DNA of 64,000 nt, taken from DATADW01 sp963733905 (GTDB taxonomy: Bacteria > Actinomycetota > Acidimicrobiia > Spongiisociales > DATADW01). Positions 21,196 through 32,965 of the stretch are shown here, one piece after another. Within the stretch, counting starts at the first letter, position 1, and every line of letters starts with the position of its first letter. The DNA lies in assembly GCA_963733905.1 (NCBI GenBank), contig CAVTEU010000006.1, positions 434,001 through 498,000 of the forward strand. Reading direction: 5' to 3'. Below the pieces are notes generated by a model. The model worked only from the letters and a program-made list of their open reading frames with translations. It did not search any database and was not told the DNA's origin. The position numbers and the translations under genes were made by a program.

Positions 21196-22137
21196 ATGCC
21201 CGAAGTCGTGCTTGAGGCGCGAGGGCTGCGCAAGCGGTTCGGCGACCTCGTGGCCGTGGACGGGGTGGACCTGACAATCCACACCGGAGAGACATATGGG
21301 CTGCTCGGGCCGAACGGAGCGGGCAAGACCACCACCATCTCGATGATCGCCGGGCTGCTCGAACGTGATGCCGGGGAGGTGGTTGTCGCCGGGGAGGCGA
21401 TGACGACCCGGAGCGTGCGCGCCAAGGCGGCGATCGGTCTGGTCCCACAGGAGGTGGCGATCTACCCCGACCTGACCGGGGCGGAGAACCTCGTCTTCTT
21501 CGGACGCCTCTACGGCATGGGCGGGCCCGAGTTGGAACGTCGTGTCTCCGAGGTCCTCGATGTCATCGGACTGACCGATCGGAAGGGCGACAAGACGGTG
21601 GAGTACAGCGGCGGGATGAAGCGCCGGCTCAACATCGGGATCGGGCTGCTCCACCAGCCACAGCTTCTCATCCTCGACGAGCCGACCGTCGGGGTCGATC
21701 CGCAGTCGCGCAACGCCATCTTGGAGAGCGTCGAACAGCTCAGCCGGGAGGGCATGGCCGTGCTCTACACGACCCACTACATGGAGGAGGCGGAGCGCCT
21801 CTGCGACCGGGTGGCGATCATCGACCAGGGCCAGGTCAAGGCCGAGGGGACGAGGCGGGAGCTGGTGTCGATCGTCGGCGAGAGAGACCGCGTCCGGCTG
21901 GTGGCCGATGGCAGGCTCGACGACGCGGTCAAGGCTGCCGGCGCCCTCGAAGGCGTGGAAACGGTGTCGTCGGGCGAAGGTGACATCCAGGTGGTGGCGG
22001 TGGAGGCGACCACGCTCCTTCCCGCGCTCCTCGAAGCTGTGACCGGTGCCGGGGTCACGGTGCGGGGTGTCGAGATCGAGGAGCCAGACCTCGAGGCGGT
22101 CTTCCTCCACCTCACCGGCAAGGCGCTCCGGGACTGA
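21196..22137 (+). CDS. ABC-2 type exporter ATP-binding protein
   Basis: About 313 residues, unbroken. Walker A GPNGAGKTTT, Q-loop LVPQEV, signature YSGGMKRRL, Walker B LLILDEPTVGVD and H-loop YTTHYMEEA are all present. ATG 21196 follows AAGGAG at 8 bases, which settles the start. It is followed at 4 bp by two permease genes and forms a DrrA/CcmA-type drug or lipid exporter with them. Confidence 0.93.
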   Translation: MPEVVLEARGLRKRFGDLVAVDGVDLTIHTGETYGLLGPNGAGKTTTISMIAGLLERDAGEVVVAGEAMTTRSVRAKAAIGLVPQEVAIYPDLTGAENLVFFGRLYGMGGPELERRVSEVLDVIGLTDRKGDKTVEYSGGMKRRLNIGIGLLHQPQLLILDEPTVGVDPQSRNAILESVEQLSREGMAVLYTTHYMEEAERLCDRVAIIDQGQVKAEGTRRELVSIVGERDRVRLVADGRLDDAVKAAGALEGVETVSSGEGDIQVVAVEATTLLPALLEAVTGAGVTVRGVEIEEPDLEAVFLHLTGKALRD

Positions 22138-22140
22138 TCG

Positions 22141-23311
22141 ATGCGGGCAACCTTCGATATCGCCTGGAAGGACCTGCGACAGCGGATCAGAGACCGCTCC
22201 GCCATCATCCTCGGCCTCGTCGCACCGCTGGTGCTCGCCTTCATATTCGACCTCATCTTCGGCAACACCATCGCCGGCCAGTTCTCGGCGACCGTCGGGG
22301 TGGTCGATCTCGACGGCGGTGTCGTCGGTGAGCAGATGGTCACCGGGATCCAGGCGGCCGGCGAGGAACTGGGGATGGAGGTATCCACCGGGCTCGAGGA
22401 GTCGGTGGCACGCCAGCGCGTCGATGATGGTGATCTCGATGCCTTCTACCTGCTCCCCGAGGGTCTCACTGCTGCTGCCCAGGAGGGTTCGCCGGCGCAG
22501 ATCGAGGTTGTCGGCAACGTGGATGCCCCCACCACCACCGCGGTCGCCGCCGCTATCGGCGAGGCGCTGGCGGCGCGGATCGAGACGACACAACTCTCCG
22601 TGGCTCTGGTGGCATCCGGGGGTGGCGTGAGCCAGGACCAGCTGGGTCAAATAGCCGCCGAGGCGGCGCAACAGCCGCCGACGATCACCATCGGCGAGGC
22701 GTCAGCCGAGACCCGCCAACTCGACCAGGCGACGTATCTCGCCGCCGGGATGGCGTCGTTCTTTCTCTTCTTCACCGTCTCGTTCGGGGTGACCGGTCTG
22801 CTCCAGGAGAAGGAAGAGGGCACCATGGCCAGGCTGCTCGCTGCACCGATCTCCCGGTTCTCGATCGTCGGAGGGAAGGCGCTCACCAGCTTCATTTTCG
22901 GCCTTGCCAGCCTCGTCGTGCTCGGAGTGGCGACCACCCTGCTCCTGGGTGCCGATTGGGGCGACCCACTCGGCGCCTTCCTGCTCATGGTCGCCTTGTC
23001 GCTCGCCGCGGTCGGGATCATGTCTTTGGTCGCCGGGTTCGCCAAGACCGTCGAGCAGGCCGGCGCGCTCCAGGGGATAGTGGCCGTCGTCCTCGGGCTG
23101 CTCGGCGGGTCGTTCTTCCAGTTCGCCAGGCGCGGCATCCTCGCCGACCTGTCGCTGCTCACCCCAAATGCCTGGTTCATCCGCGGCCTCGGAGACAACG
23201 TGGCGGAAGGGCGCCGCCGCCGTGCTCCCCGCCGTGGGTGCCATCCTGCTCTTCGCCCTGGTCACCGGGTCGATCGGGGCTGTGACGCTCTACCGCAAGG
23301 TGACGCTGTGA
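22141..23311 (+). CDS. ABC-2 type permease, first subunit
   Basis: About 390 residues. One N-terminal helix (IILGLVAPLVLAFIFDLIFG) is followed by a large extracytoplasmic loop (about 200 residues) and five C-terminal helices, including FFLFFTVSFGVTGLL and the QEKEEGTMARLLAAPIS motif typical of ABC-2 permeases. A break near 23215 is repaired by removing one G; the protein then ends VTLYRKVTL at 23309-23311. It overlaps the second permease by 4 bp. Confidence 0.85.
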
Positions 23312-24463
23312 AGGCGCTTGCGGTTGCCGGCGTCAATCTGCGCCGGTTCATCAGGGAGCGGAGCAATCTGTTCTTCGTCTTCATCTTCCCCCTCGCCATC
23401 GTGCTCGTCATCGGGCTGGCATTCGGCGGGGGAGGATTCGCCCCCGCCCTCGGGGTGTATGCCGAGGATGTCGGGGAACTGGGTGACCAGTTGGTGGCCG
23501 CACTCGCCGAGGAGGTCGAGGTGGTCCACTACGACTCCGATGAGGCAATGGTGGATGCGGTGGAGCGGGGCCAGGTCGATGCCGGGCTGGTCGTCCCCGC
23601 CGGGTACGACGCCGATCTCCGCAGCGGCCAGCCGGTCGAGCTCCTCTTCACCAGCCGCCCCGATGGGTCAGCCGCAACTCCAGGCGCTGGTGGCTGCGGC
23701 AGCATCTGATCAGAACACGGTGGTGACCGCGGCCGCATTTGCTGCCGGCGAGACGGGCAGCGACTTCGATCAGATGGTTGGCCAGGCGCAGGCGATGGCG
23801 TCGTCGCTCCCCGGTTTGGAGGTGACGACCACGACGACCGGTGACGCCCTCTTCCCCACAACCCTTGGCCAGTTCGATCTCGGCGCTTCGTCGCAGCTGT
23901 TGCTGTTCATGTTCCTCACCGGGCTGACCGGCTCGGCAGCGATCATCCAGACCCGCAGGTTCGGAGTCGCCACCCGGATGCTGTCGACGCCGACCCCGAT
24001 GAGTCAGGTGGTGGCGGGGGAAGCAATGGGCAGATTCGCCGTCGTGTTCGTCCAGGGCGCCTACATCGTCCTGGCAACCCTGCTGCTCTTCCAGGTGAAC
24101 TGGGGCGACCCGGTCGGTGCGCTCGCCGTCGTTGTGGCATTTGCCCTGGTGGGGGCGGGCGCCGGCTTGCTGATGGGGGCGGTGTTGCGCAACGACCAAC
24201 AGGCAGGAGGCGTCGGGGTGATGCTCGGACTCGGTCTGGCTGCGCTCGGTGGGTGCATGCTCCCATTGGAGCTCTTCTCGCCGACGCTGCAGACGGTCGC
24301 CCACTTCACCCCTCATGCCTGGGGACTCGACGCCTTCGCCGAACTGGTGCGCAACAACGGCACCATCGTCGACATCCTCCCCGAACTGGGCGTGCTCCTC
24401 GGCTTCGCCGTGGTTCTTCTCAGCCTGGCCACCTGGCGGCTGCGGGCGACCCTGACCCATTGA
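23308..24463 (+). CDS. ABC-2 type permease, second subunit
   Basis: GTG 23308 overlaps the previous stop. About 385 residues: one N-terminal helix (LFFVFIFPLAIVLVIGLAF), an extracytoplasmic loop, and C-terminal helices with QTRRFGVATRMLSTPTPMSQ. A break near 23665 is repaired by removing one G, joining FTSRP to MGQPQLQALV. It forms a heterodimeric permease with the upstream gene. Transported substrate unknown. Confidence 0.85.
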
Positions 24464-24524
24464 TCGAGAACCGCCGGTACGGCGTTCTGCGTAATGGATC
24501 ATCGGGGGAGGGAAGGAGGCCTCC

Positions 24525-24958
24525 ATGCGCCGTGTTGTCCGAGCTGGGCTAGCCGCCCTTTTGCTGGTGGGAGTGCTCGCCGCTCCCGCGACTGCCACCC
24601 CACCAACCATCGGGGAGCGAAGCTTCACCGTGGCGCTCAGCGGCGCCAACGAGGTTCCGCGCCGGTGACCCCGACGGCACCGGAACGGCCCGCGTCTTCC
24701 TCCACCAGGGACGGGGCCAGGTGTGCTTCATCATCCGGGTGTCGAACATCGACGACGTGATCCTGGCGCACATCCACGCCGGCTCCCGCAGGGGTCAACG
24801 GCCCGGTGGTGGTCGACTTCATGGGGATGCTGTCGGGATGCGTGAGTGGGGTTGACCCGGCGCTGATCGGAGAGATCATCGCCAACCCCGCCGGGTATTA
24901 CGTCAACGTCCACACCACACCGTTCCCCGGTGGGGCGGTGCGCGGCCAACTCGGCTGA
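24525..24958 (+). CDS. Secreted CHRD-domain protein
   Basis: GGAAGGAGG precedes ATG 24525. A Sec signal (RAGLAALLLVGVLAAPATA) is followed by one CHRD domain (FTVALSGANEVP ... GTGTARVFL ... ILAHIHAG ... VNVHTTPFPGGAVRGQLG). About 143 residues. Breaks near 24660 and 24785 split it into three frames. CHRD domains were named from chordin; the bacterial role is unknown. It converges on the SLH gene. Confidence 0.85.
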
Positions 24959-24963
24959 ACTCG

Positions 24964-25062
24964 GTCAGCCGACCCAGCCCGGCTGACAAAGGCCCCCTGA
25001 TCGGCCGCCCGTCCGGACCCGGTCCCACCCGCCGGCCCGGCCGGGCGGCCCAAGGGGGTCAG
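24964..25062 (+). terminator. Paired hairpins between convergent genes
   Basis: GTCAGCCG (24964-24971) pairs with CGGCTGAC (24980-24987), 8-bp perfect arms. A second, longer hairpin spans about 24990-25062 with GGCCGCCCG opposite CGGGCGGCC and an outer CCCCCT/AGGGGG. The position between the CHRD stop and the SLH stop fits bidirectional termination. Confidence 0.65.
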
Positions 25063-25076
25063 CCCGACTGGTCGAC

Positions 25077-25752
25077 TCAGGGCTGCGGCGCCCAAGTGGC
25101 GATCAGCCCCCGTTGGTTGATGCTGACGTCCGGACCACCTTCGTACTTGGCCGCGCAGAAGACGTAGTCGACGCTCCCCGAAACCCCGCTGTCGAACCCG
25201 GTGAGCGAGATGGTGAAAGCGGTGAAACCCATCCCTGTGGTGTCGGGCGGGCGGTGGAAGGTGGCGCCCACAACCTCGCCGTCGCACCCATCGCGGGCGA
25301 TGATCAGCTCGGTAGCGGCGATGGCGCTGGCGGGCTTCTCCAGGTACCCATGGGCGGTGAGCACCACGTCTGAAGGCCCCTTGGCGTCGACGGTGACCGC
25401 GCCCAGCTCGACCAACGTGTCCGACGTGATCTGCGACATCGCTGTTGAAGTCCTCTACCTGGAAACCGGCCACTCCAGATGTCGCGGAGAGACGCCTCAT
25501 GAAGCCGGCCATCTGCTGCCTGGTGACCGCCTCGCTCGGGCAGTAGAGGCTCCCGTCCGGGACACAACCCAGCGTCACCTCGTTGTCGGCCAACCAGGCG
25601 ATGTCGTCGTGGAAGGTGTTGCTGTCGGGCACGTCGTCGAAGACATGGGCCGCGAGTACAGCGGTTGGCACCGCAACCAACACGCTCACCGCGACAAGCA
25701 GCATCGCGGTGCGCAGCGGAATGCGGCGCGACGAATCATCACGCGAAGCCAT
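25077..25752 (-). CDS. Exported protein with one SLH-like repeat
   Basis: About 225 residues. A signal helix (AMLLVAVSVLVAVPTAVLA) is followed by FDDVPDSNTFHDDIAWLADN and CPSEAVTRQQMAGFMRRL, the actinobacterial SLH-like repeat that usually binds cell-wall polymers. The C-terminal 120 residues (TLVELGAVTVDAKG ... YVFCAAKYEGG) are unassigned. A break near 25437 separates the halves. GGAGGGAGA precedes ATG 25752. Confidence 0.82.
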
Positions 25753-25771
25753 GGCATCTCCCTCCGTAGCG

Positions 25772-25790
25772 GCGCCCCCTGTTGGGGCGC
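25772..25790 (-). terminator. Hairpin GCGCCCC/GGGGCGC
   Basis: Perfect 7-bp arms with a 5-base loop, about 100 bp downstream of the PPOX gene on the minus strand and 20 bp upstream of the SLH gene. A terminator for the PPOX transcript is the simplest reading. Confidence 0.5.
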
Positions 25791-25812
25791 TTCCCAGCGC
25801 GAAGCTAGCGAC

Positions 25813-25827
25813 ACTGCCCCGGGCAGT
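25813..25827. promoter_or_regulatory. 15-bp palindrome ACTGCCCCGGGCAGT, operator-like
   Basis: Perfect 7-bp arms around one central base, in the gap between the PPOX and SLH genes. It could be a repressor site for the SLH gene, or a small hairpin. No regulator is identified. Confidence 0.3.
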
Positions 25828-25889
25828 ATGTGGGTTCCAGACGGGGATCGAAGGGCAACTGCCCGCCGCAGTGTTGGGCTTGAGCCCTT

Positions 25890-26273
25890 TCAGTGCCAGA
25901 TCACCTTGTCGGGGCTGACGCGAAGCACCACCCGGGGAGCCGTGATCGGGTTGCTGTACTCGTGACCGTGGTACTTCATCGAGAGATGATCGATGTGGTC
26001 CCGTGCCTCCTGCCCCTCGATGATGCCGGTCACCGTGCCCCGCACCTCGGCGAAGTGGTAGGGGTCGGTGCGGTCCCAGATGGTCACCGTCACCCTCGGT
26101 TCACGCTGGACGTTGCGCCATTTCTGCCGGTCAACTTGGGTGTTGATCAGGATGGATTCCTCGTCGGCGTCTACCCACATCACTTGGGTCGCGGGATGTC
26201 CGTCCGGCATCAGGGTGCTCAGCACGGCGAAGTTCTTGTCCTGGGCAAGCTTGATCAGTTCCTGGTCGATCAT
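25890..26273 (-). CDS. PPOX-class F420-dependent oxidoreductase family protein
   Basis: 127 residues, unbroken. IKLAQDKNFAVLSTLMPDG and ATQVMWVDADEESILINT are the split-barrel flavin/F420-binding blocks; KWRNVQREPRVTVTIWD and YHFAEVRGTV follow, as in small actinobacterial PPOX-class F420 enzymes. Reductive or cofactor-binding role inferred from the family. Monocistronic by spacing. Confidence 0.88.
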   Translation of the reverse strand: MIDQELIKLAQDKNFAVLSTLMPDGHPATQVMWVDADEESILINTQVDRQKWRNVQREPRVTVTIWDRTDPYHFAEVRGTVTGIIEGQEARDHIDHLSMKYHGHEYSNPITAPRVVLRVSPDKVIWH

Positions 26274-26322
26274 GACGCCGACCCTAATCAGCGGGACCGG
26301 ATTCGTCTCCAGCCGAGGGGAC

Positions 26323-28678
26323 TCAGGTTCGGGGTGGGCCGGATGCCCGGGTGCGTCTTCCCGCCGCCAACGCCGCGATCCTGTCCACTCGGTCGAGCGC
26401 CTCGGCGAGTTGGCGGGCGAAGTCCAGCCTCTTCTCGGCGACGTCGGGCCCAGCCTCGGTCAAGCCCCGATTTGCCGCCAGCTTGAGCCCGTTGCCAAAC
26501 AGCAGTTGTGAGACCGACTCTTCGGCGGCGATACGGCGTTGCATCCGGTACTGCTTGCCCAGCGCCAGACTCTCCTGGAGCAATTGCTTCTCGTCGGTGC
26601 GCAGGCTCGGCGTCGTGTCGCACGAGGACGTCGGCGACCACCTGATAGGCCTCGAGGAAGGGCCGGAGCACCCAGTGCGCCCTGAGCGGAGCCATCCGGT
26701 CGACCGTGGCGATGACCGATGCTCCGTCCTCGAGCGCCCGCTCCCACCCGGGCACCTGGCGCTCGACTTCCTGGCGGATCTCCTCGAGAAACGACTCCTT
26801 GGGCGGGAAGAAGAACTCGAACTTGAGCAGGTCACGCAGTTCGAGTGCGCTCGTCCCAGAAGCCGGATGACGGCGCGGCTTCGTCTGCACCCAAGAGGGC
26901 GACTTCGGCGATCGCCCCATTCACGAAGTGGTGGATGATCGTGTTGCGGTAGAAGGCGGCCGCGATGTGCTGTTCGGGGGTGATCAGGTAGAGCGGCTCC
27001 GTCCCCTCGGCGAAGCTCGTCACCAGGTCGTGCTCCGCCAGCAGGTCGAGCACCTTGCGGACTTCGTCCGGTTCCCCGAGTCGCATGGTGCCCGCGGTCG
27101 GCAGAGAGCGCTGTTCCACGTCGGCGACCAACTCGCCGAGTTCGGCGGTGATCTCACCCAGCGTTGCGGCACGGTCCTGGAGCGCCAGCAGCGTCGTGGT
27201 GACCAGCGAGGCGGCGGTTATCGGGGTCACCCGGTTGATCCGGACCATCACCTCGAAGGCCAGCTTCTGCAGGTCGATGTCACCCTCGGCGGTCTCCTCG
27301 GCTCCCGCTAGCTCCTTGGCGACGGAGACCGGCTCGCCAAACCTGATGTAGATGTCGCCGTAGCGCCTTCGAAGCTGCCGCATGGCGCCGAGCGCCCAAC
27401 CGAGGCTCTCGGCCCTCTTCTCCGCCGCCGCGTTGCTCGGCTGCATAGGAGCCGACGTCCTGGATCTGGTCGTAGGCGATCGACGTCGGGATCAGGTAGA
27501 TGTCCTCGCTCTTGCCCCGCCGCCAAGAGTCGACGAGGTAGGCGAGAAGCCCGAAACGCGGAGGCAGCAGCTTGCCCGATCGAGATCGGCCCCCCTCGAT
27601 GTAGAACTCGATGGAGAACCGCTTCTCGACCAGGTAGTCGAGATAGCTCTGGAGGACCCATTTGTAGATGGCGTTGTCCTTGAAGCTGCGGCGGATGAAG
27701 AACACACCGGTCCGGCGGACGAGCGGTCCGATCGGGAAGAAGTTCATGTTGATCCCGCCGGCGGTGTGGTTCGGTGGGAGGTCGTTCTCCCACAGCGAGT
27801 ACTGGAGCGAAAGCCGATCGAGCTGGGATTTGTGCGAGGGAAGGAAGACCAGCGGGTGCTCTTCTCCCAACCGGTAGAGCTGGCGGAACTGCTCGGTGTC
27901 GTAGTCGATGCGTCCGTAGCCCTGCCGGTAGAGCCAGTGGATTGCCGTTGGCGATGATGTCGATGAGGAACGGGCTGTGCGAGGCGGCGATCTCCCTGAG
28001 GTACCGCGCCCCGCGCCCGATCGCCCGCTCCGGTGCGATCCCCGCCAATGGGGCAAGCCGGACCAACTCGTCGCGGAACGAGCCACGACTCGTGATGTCC
28101 TCCATGACGAACTTGGGGACCTTGTACCGGTTGCCGCGGAGCCGGCGCTCCGCTCGCTCCAATGCCAGCATGGCGCGCCTGACCACGTAACGGTCGAGGT
28201 GCTCGGGCTCGACCGCTTCGGCATGGTCGGCGCGGATCCTCCCGGCCGTCGCCGGCTCGGCGACGACGACCACGCATCTGTCCGGGTGCTGCGCATAGAT
28301 GACCCGTTGCCTGAGGAAGTCCGGGTCCCGCGGGTCGCCCAGCTTCAGTGCGTCGATCATGTTGGAGGTGCGCTTCCCACGCCGGAGGGGCGGCAGCCAG
28401 GCGATGCGCAGCGGGAGCAGCCACGGGTCGTCATCCCGATTGAGCCGGGCCTCGAGTCGGGGGTCTATCCGCCGGAACCGCCGGCGGCGTGACGAAGGGA
28501 GGTCGATCACCTCGACCTGGGACCCGTCGGGGCGGTGTCGATCGATCCAGGCCTCGAGCAGCCGATGTTCGAACTCGGAGGAGGCGTCGAGCAGGCAAAC
28601 CGTGATGTCGGTCACCTCGGCCGGCCAGCCCGGCTCGGGCACGGAGCCCTCCAGTGCCCTGCCGGTGGTGGCGACCAT
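26323..28678 (-). CDS. plsB: Glycerol-3-phosphate acyltransferase, PlsB type
   Basis: Transfers a fatty acyl group to sn-glycerol-3-phosphate, the first step of phospholipid synthesis, at the membrane. About 780 residues. Block I HX4D is seen in LPSHKSQLDRLSL; block II GGINMNFFPIGPLVRRTG; block III FYIEGGRSRSGKLLPP; block IV YLIPTSIAYDQ. At least four breaks (near 27940, 27445, 26865, 26600) split it. A second acyltransferase-path gene, plsX, lies at 52.9 kb. ATG 28678 is the first start in the intact N-terminal frame. Confidence 0.88.
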
Positions 28679-28752
28679 GCGAATGAGTGTATGCCCCGGT
28701 GGTCGGCGGCGGCCGGGACGGGGCGTGGGTCCGGGGGTGGCAACATCACACG

Positions 28753-29209
28753 ATGCGGGCGGTGGTCCAGCGCGTCTCGGAGGCGGCGGTCGAGGTCGAT
28801 GGCGCGACCGTCGCCGAGATAGGCGCCGGCCTGGTGGTGCTCGTCGCCGTGGAGCATGGCGACGGCGACGCCGACGCCGACGCCTTGGCGGAAAAGCTGG
28901 CCAACCTGAGGGTCATGCCCGATGAGCAGGGACGGATGAACCTGTCGCTGCTCGACACCGGCGGGTCGGTCTCTGGTGGTGAGCCAGTTCACGCTGTTGG
29001 GGGCGGTGCGAAAGGGCAGGCGCCCGTCCTTCGACGCCGCCGCCCCACCGGCGAAGGCCCGGGGGATCGTGGAATCGGTGGTCGAAGGTCTCCGCCGGAG
29101 AGGTGTCCCCACATCGAGCGGCGTATTCGGCGCCACCATGAGGGTCCGCTTGGTCAACGAGGGCCCGGTGACGCTGGTGATCGAGGTCGACGACGGCCGA
29201 GTCCAGTGA
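28753..29209 (+). CDS. dtd: D-aminoacyl-tRNA deacylase
   Basis: Removes D-amino acids wrongly attached to tRNA. The start MRAVVQRVSEAAVEVDG is diagnostic. Catalytic-site motifs SQFTLLGAVRKGRRPSF and NEGPVTLVIE are present. A break near 28970 (one surplus T) separates them; repair gives GSVLVVSQFTLL. About 151 residues, the family's usual length. Divergent from plsB with 74 bp between starts. Confidence 0.92.
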
Positions 29210-29226
29210 CTGTGGCCGGCGAGGAG

Positions 29227-29842
29227 CTATTCGGGTGTCGACCAACCCATCGGGTCGGAGGCACCCTCTCCGGGCTCACCGGTACGCGGGTCGCGGAGAA
29301 ACCGGAAGCCGAGCAGCATCGTCATCGTGAGCACGGCGAGCATCAGCCCGGGACCGGGCTCGACGCCCCAGAAGTTGGCCAGGCCGAACCAGCCCCAGGC
29401 CGCCACCACCGCCAGCAACAGCAAGGCGCTCGCCACAACCGCCCGCGACAGGTTGTGGGTCATCCGGTAGGTCAGGGTGAGCGCTGCCGCCCACACCAGA
29501 GCGCCCACCGGCCACAACACCACGAGGGCACCACCGGCCATCCCCAGCCCCCCGCCGGGACCGGCAGAGGCGCGGGGGTCGTCGTCCCTCGGCCAGAGCG
29601 ACGGGACCATGATGTCGGCCAGCACCGCCGCAGCACCCGCCACCAAGCCACCGACGTCGCCCGCTATCAGCCGTCCGGCGAAGGCGGCGACCATGCCCCC
29701 GGCGACCTCGAGCGCCGCCCACAACATCGGCCTGATCGACCGGTCGGGTGCTCCGCTCTGCTGGCGGTGGGTCAGGTGGACGGCGATCGACGGGGCGGAT
29801 CCGGCAAGCGCCCCGGCGAGGGCAGCCGCCAGCGAGGATCAT
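29227..29842 (-). CDS. Hypothetical polytopic membrane protein
   Basis: About 204 residues with five to six helices, including MLWAALEVAGGMVAAFAGRL, LVVLWPVGALVWAAALTL and VVASALLLLAVVAAWGW. ATG 29842 overlaps the stop of the upstream helicase-nuclease gene; one surplus base near 29830 must be removed to read MILLAAALAGALAGS into the rest. Family not recognised. Co-transcription with the adnAB-like genes is likely from the overlap. Confidence 0.6.
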
Positions 29843-32800
29843 CCGGTTTCCGCCATGAAGGCCCGACCCGTGGCGCAGAACGTGAGGAAGTCGCAATGGG
29901 CGCACGCCTCCGACGGGATCGGGTCGAACACCTCCTCGGCGATGCCCTTCGTGATCAGGTCGATCCGCTGGCGTGCCTCGGTCACCCACTCGTCGTCGGC
30001 CTGCTCGGTCACTTCGGTGAGGCCATCACCCAGATAGGCGAAGGTGACGGCGAGCTGCCCGGAGGATTGAGCGCCACCGCCTCGTCACGGACCGCCACCG
30101 CGTACGCCTGGAGCTGGACCCGGCGGGCCGGGTCGGACCGGGGCCGCCCCGACTTGAAGTCGACCACCTCCCAGGCGGAGTCGTCGCCATACACCGCGTC
30201 GATCCGGCCGCGGACGATGGTCCCATCGTCGAGTCTGAGGTCGAAAGGCGCCTCGACCAGCAGGGGACGGTCGGTGGCGAAGCGCGAGGAGCGGAAGGAC
30301 TCGTAGGGGTCGGTGGGCCGGTCGCCCATCTCGAGGTCGGCCGGGGTGATGTCGTAGTTCTCGATCCCGGGCTCGTCGAGCGGTACCGCACCCATGTTGT
30401 GCAGTTCGATCCGCCGGTGGACATCGACCCCTCGCCGCGCCGCCGCCGACGGGCGCCGGGGGAGCCGGTCGACAGCCGACCAGTAGTAGCGGAGCGGGCA
30501 TTCGGCATAGGTGACCAGCGCCGAGACGCTCATCTGCGACGGACCGGGCGCCGTATCGGGTAGGGCAGGCTCTGGGAGCTTGAAGAGCCGTTGTTGGAAC
30601 TCCTCCAGATCGCGGTCGAAGGCTGCGGTCGACGCCCAACTCGGCGGCGCGGTCCGCCGCCCATCGGTTGTCGATCGATCACGGCGCGCAAGCCCTCGTC
30701 CCACCCATCCGGGAATACGGGGTCGGGGGCGCCATCGCCGCTCCTCTCGTATCTGAGCAGATCGGGCCTGTGGCGCTGGCTCACCGACCAGCTCGTTGGC
30801 GTCTGTCGCCGGCGTGGGTGCATCCCAGATGGAACAGCGGGCTTGGCTTCACCGGGTTCTTGGTGGGCTCGGGCGACCCATACCAATGGGCGCCGCTCAT
30901 ATGGAGCCGCTGTTTGGCCCTGGTCACGGCCACATAGGCGACTCGCCATTCCTGCGCCGTGTGTCGGGCGCGGAGCAGGTCGGACCGGTCCTTCACGGCC
31001 ATGTCGGGCGTGATCGGGGGGAGCGAGGACGAGTCGAGGAGCAGCTGGTAGGGGAGCAGGGAGGCGAACTTGTAGGGATCGTCGAAGCCCGCCGACCTGC
31101 TCGGGAAGTTGCGCTCGTAGAGCGCCGGGATGAACACCACCGGCCACTCGAGACCCTTTGCCCGGTGGACGGTGAGCAACGCCACCGCGTCCTCACCGCT
31201 GAGCCGGGCGGTGTCGAGCTCCTCGGTCTGGTCCTCCTGCATCAGGGTGAGGTGGTCGAGGAATGCATGGAGCGAGGGGCGGCCCTCGAGCGGCGACCAC
31301 TCCTCGGCGAGGTCGAGGAACCGGTAGAGGTTGAGCCGGGCGGAGAGCCGGTGAGCGTCGGCCATCGCCTCGACCTCCTGCCAGGCGCCGGTCGAGTCGA
31401 GGATCTGACGGGTCAACTCGACCAGGCTCTCACCCTGGGCGGCCCGGATCAGGTCGCGGAACAGGTCTCTGAACTCTCCGAGCGACTCGATGGCCCGGAG
31501 CGGAGGCCATCGATCTCCTCGAGGTGATCCACCGCCTCCAGCAACCCGGCGGGGGGGAGCGGTCCCTCGGGCTCGCCCTCGGGTGAGGGTGTTGGCCGGT
31601 GCGCCCGAACCCACCGCGCCAATGGGGCGATGTCCCCCAACCCGAGCCGGAAGCGGCTGCCGGTGAGGATTCTCACCAACGAAGGGGTCTCGTCGGGGTC
31701 ACCGAGGATGCGCAGCCAGGCGTGGACATCGGCCACTTCGGGGATGCCGAGCAGCCCGCCCAGGTTGGCCACCTCGACAGGGATCCCGTGCTCCTCGAGG
31801 GCGTCGTGGACGAGCGCGATGTCCTTGTTCTTGCGGAAGAGCACCGCCATGTCCCGCCAGGCGATCCCTTCGTCATGGAGCGACCTCATGATCGTTGCGA
31901 TCGTCTCGGCCTCTCTGATGGCGTTGGCCGACCAACTCACGGTCACTATGCCCGGTGGGGTGCCCGGCACCGGCTGGAGTGGCGTCCGACGCGCGGTTGT
32001 CGATCTGTCTCTCTGACCTCGTTGGCCAGATCGAGGATGGCGCTCCCCGAGCGGCGGTTGAGAGTGAGGGGAAGCGTCGCCGCCTCGCCGCCATCCGGGA
32101 GCGGGAAGTGCCCGGGGAATCCGGCGAAGTTCTCCAGACGAGGCCCCCCGCCACTCGTAGATCGTCTGGTCGGGGTCACCGACCGCGGTCACCGAGTACC
32201 CGCCGGCAAACAGCCCCCGGAGCATCTCCCGCTGCGCCGGGTTGGTGTCCTGGTACTCGTCGAGGAGGACGACCCGGTAGCGGTCCGCCACCCGTCTGGC
32301 GATCTCGGGATGGCTGTTGACCAACTTCGCCGCCCTCTCGATGAGGTCGGCGTAGTCGACCACCCTCATCCGGGTCTTCTCGCTCCCGTACCGCTCCAGC
32401 GTCTCGAGCAGCTCGCGCCGCTCCTCCCACACGTCGTCGGGCTCGGAAGGGACCGCGTCCATCGCCATCGAGGGGGTGAGCAGGTTGTCGCCGAGCTGAC
32501 CGGCCAGCCTGGCGAGCTTCTGCACGGTGTGGGCACGGTTGGTCAGGTCGAGCAGCCGGTAGCTGCCACCGGCCAGGGCGTCCTCCATCAATTGACGGGC
32601 GAACGTCGGCGTGACGATCCGTGCATCCCGCTCCACGCCCACCAGCGATCCGTACTGCTCGAGGAGACGGGCGGCGAAGCCGTGATAGGTGTGCACCTCG
32701 ACCTCGCGGCCCGGACCGACACGGTCACCGAGGGCGGTGCGGATGCGATCGGCCAGCTCGCCTGCCGCCTTGTTGGTGAAGGTGATGCCGAGCACCTGCT

Positions 32801-32965
32801 CGGGCTCGACTTCGCCCCTCTCGACCAGGTGCACGATCCTGCCGGCGAGCGTCGCCGTCTTCCCCGTCCCCGCACCGGCATCGACGCGGAGCGGCTCCAT
32901 CGGCCGGTTGATCACCGCCGACTGCTCGGCGCTTGGGGTGAAGGAGTACTCCTGTGGCCGCTCAT
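29839..32965 (-). CDS. adnB: UvrD-like helicase with C-terminal PD-(D/E)XK nuclease, AdnB-like
   Basis: About 1040 residues. The SF1 motor shows Walker A DAGAGTGKTATLAGR, motif II LLDEYQDTNPAQREM, motif III GDPDQTIYEWRGA, LLTVHRAKGLEW and motif VI VAYVAVTRAKQRLHM. The C-terminal nuclease has ECPLRYYW, GRIDAVYGD, VVDFKSGR and CAHCDFLTFC; four Cys could hold an Fe-S cluster as in AddB. It overlaps the upstream sister gene by 4 bp, as adnA-adnB do in mycobacteria, where the heterodimer resects double-strand breaks. About seven frame breaks (near 32950, 32140, 31975, 31505, 30680, 30650, 30062). Confidence 0.82.
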
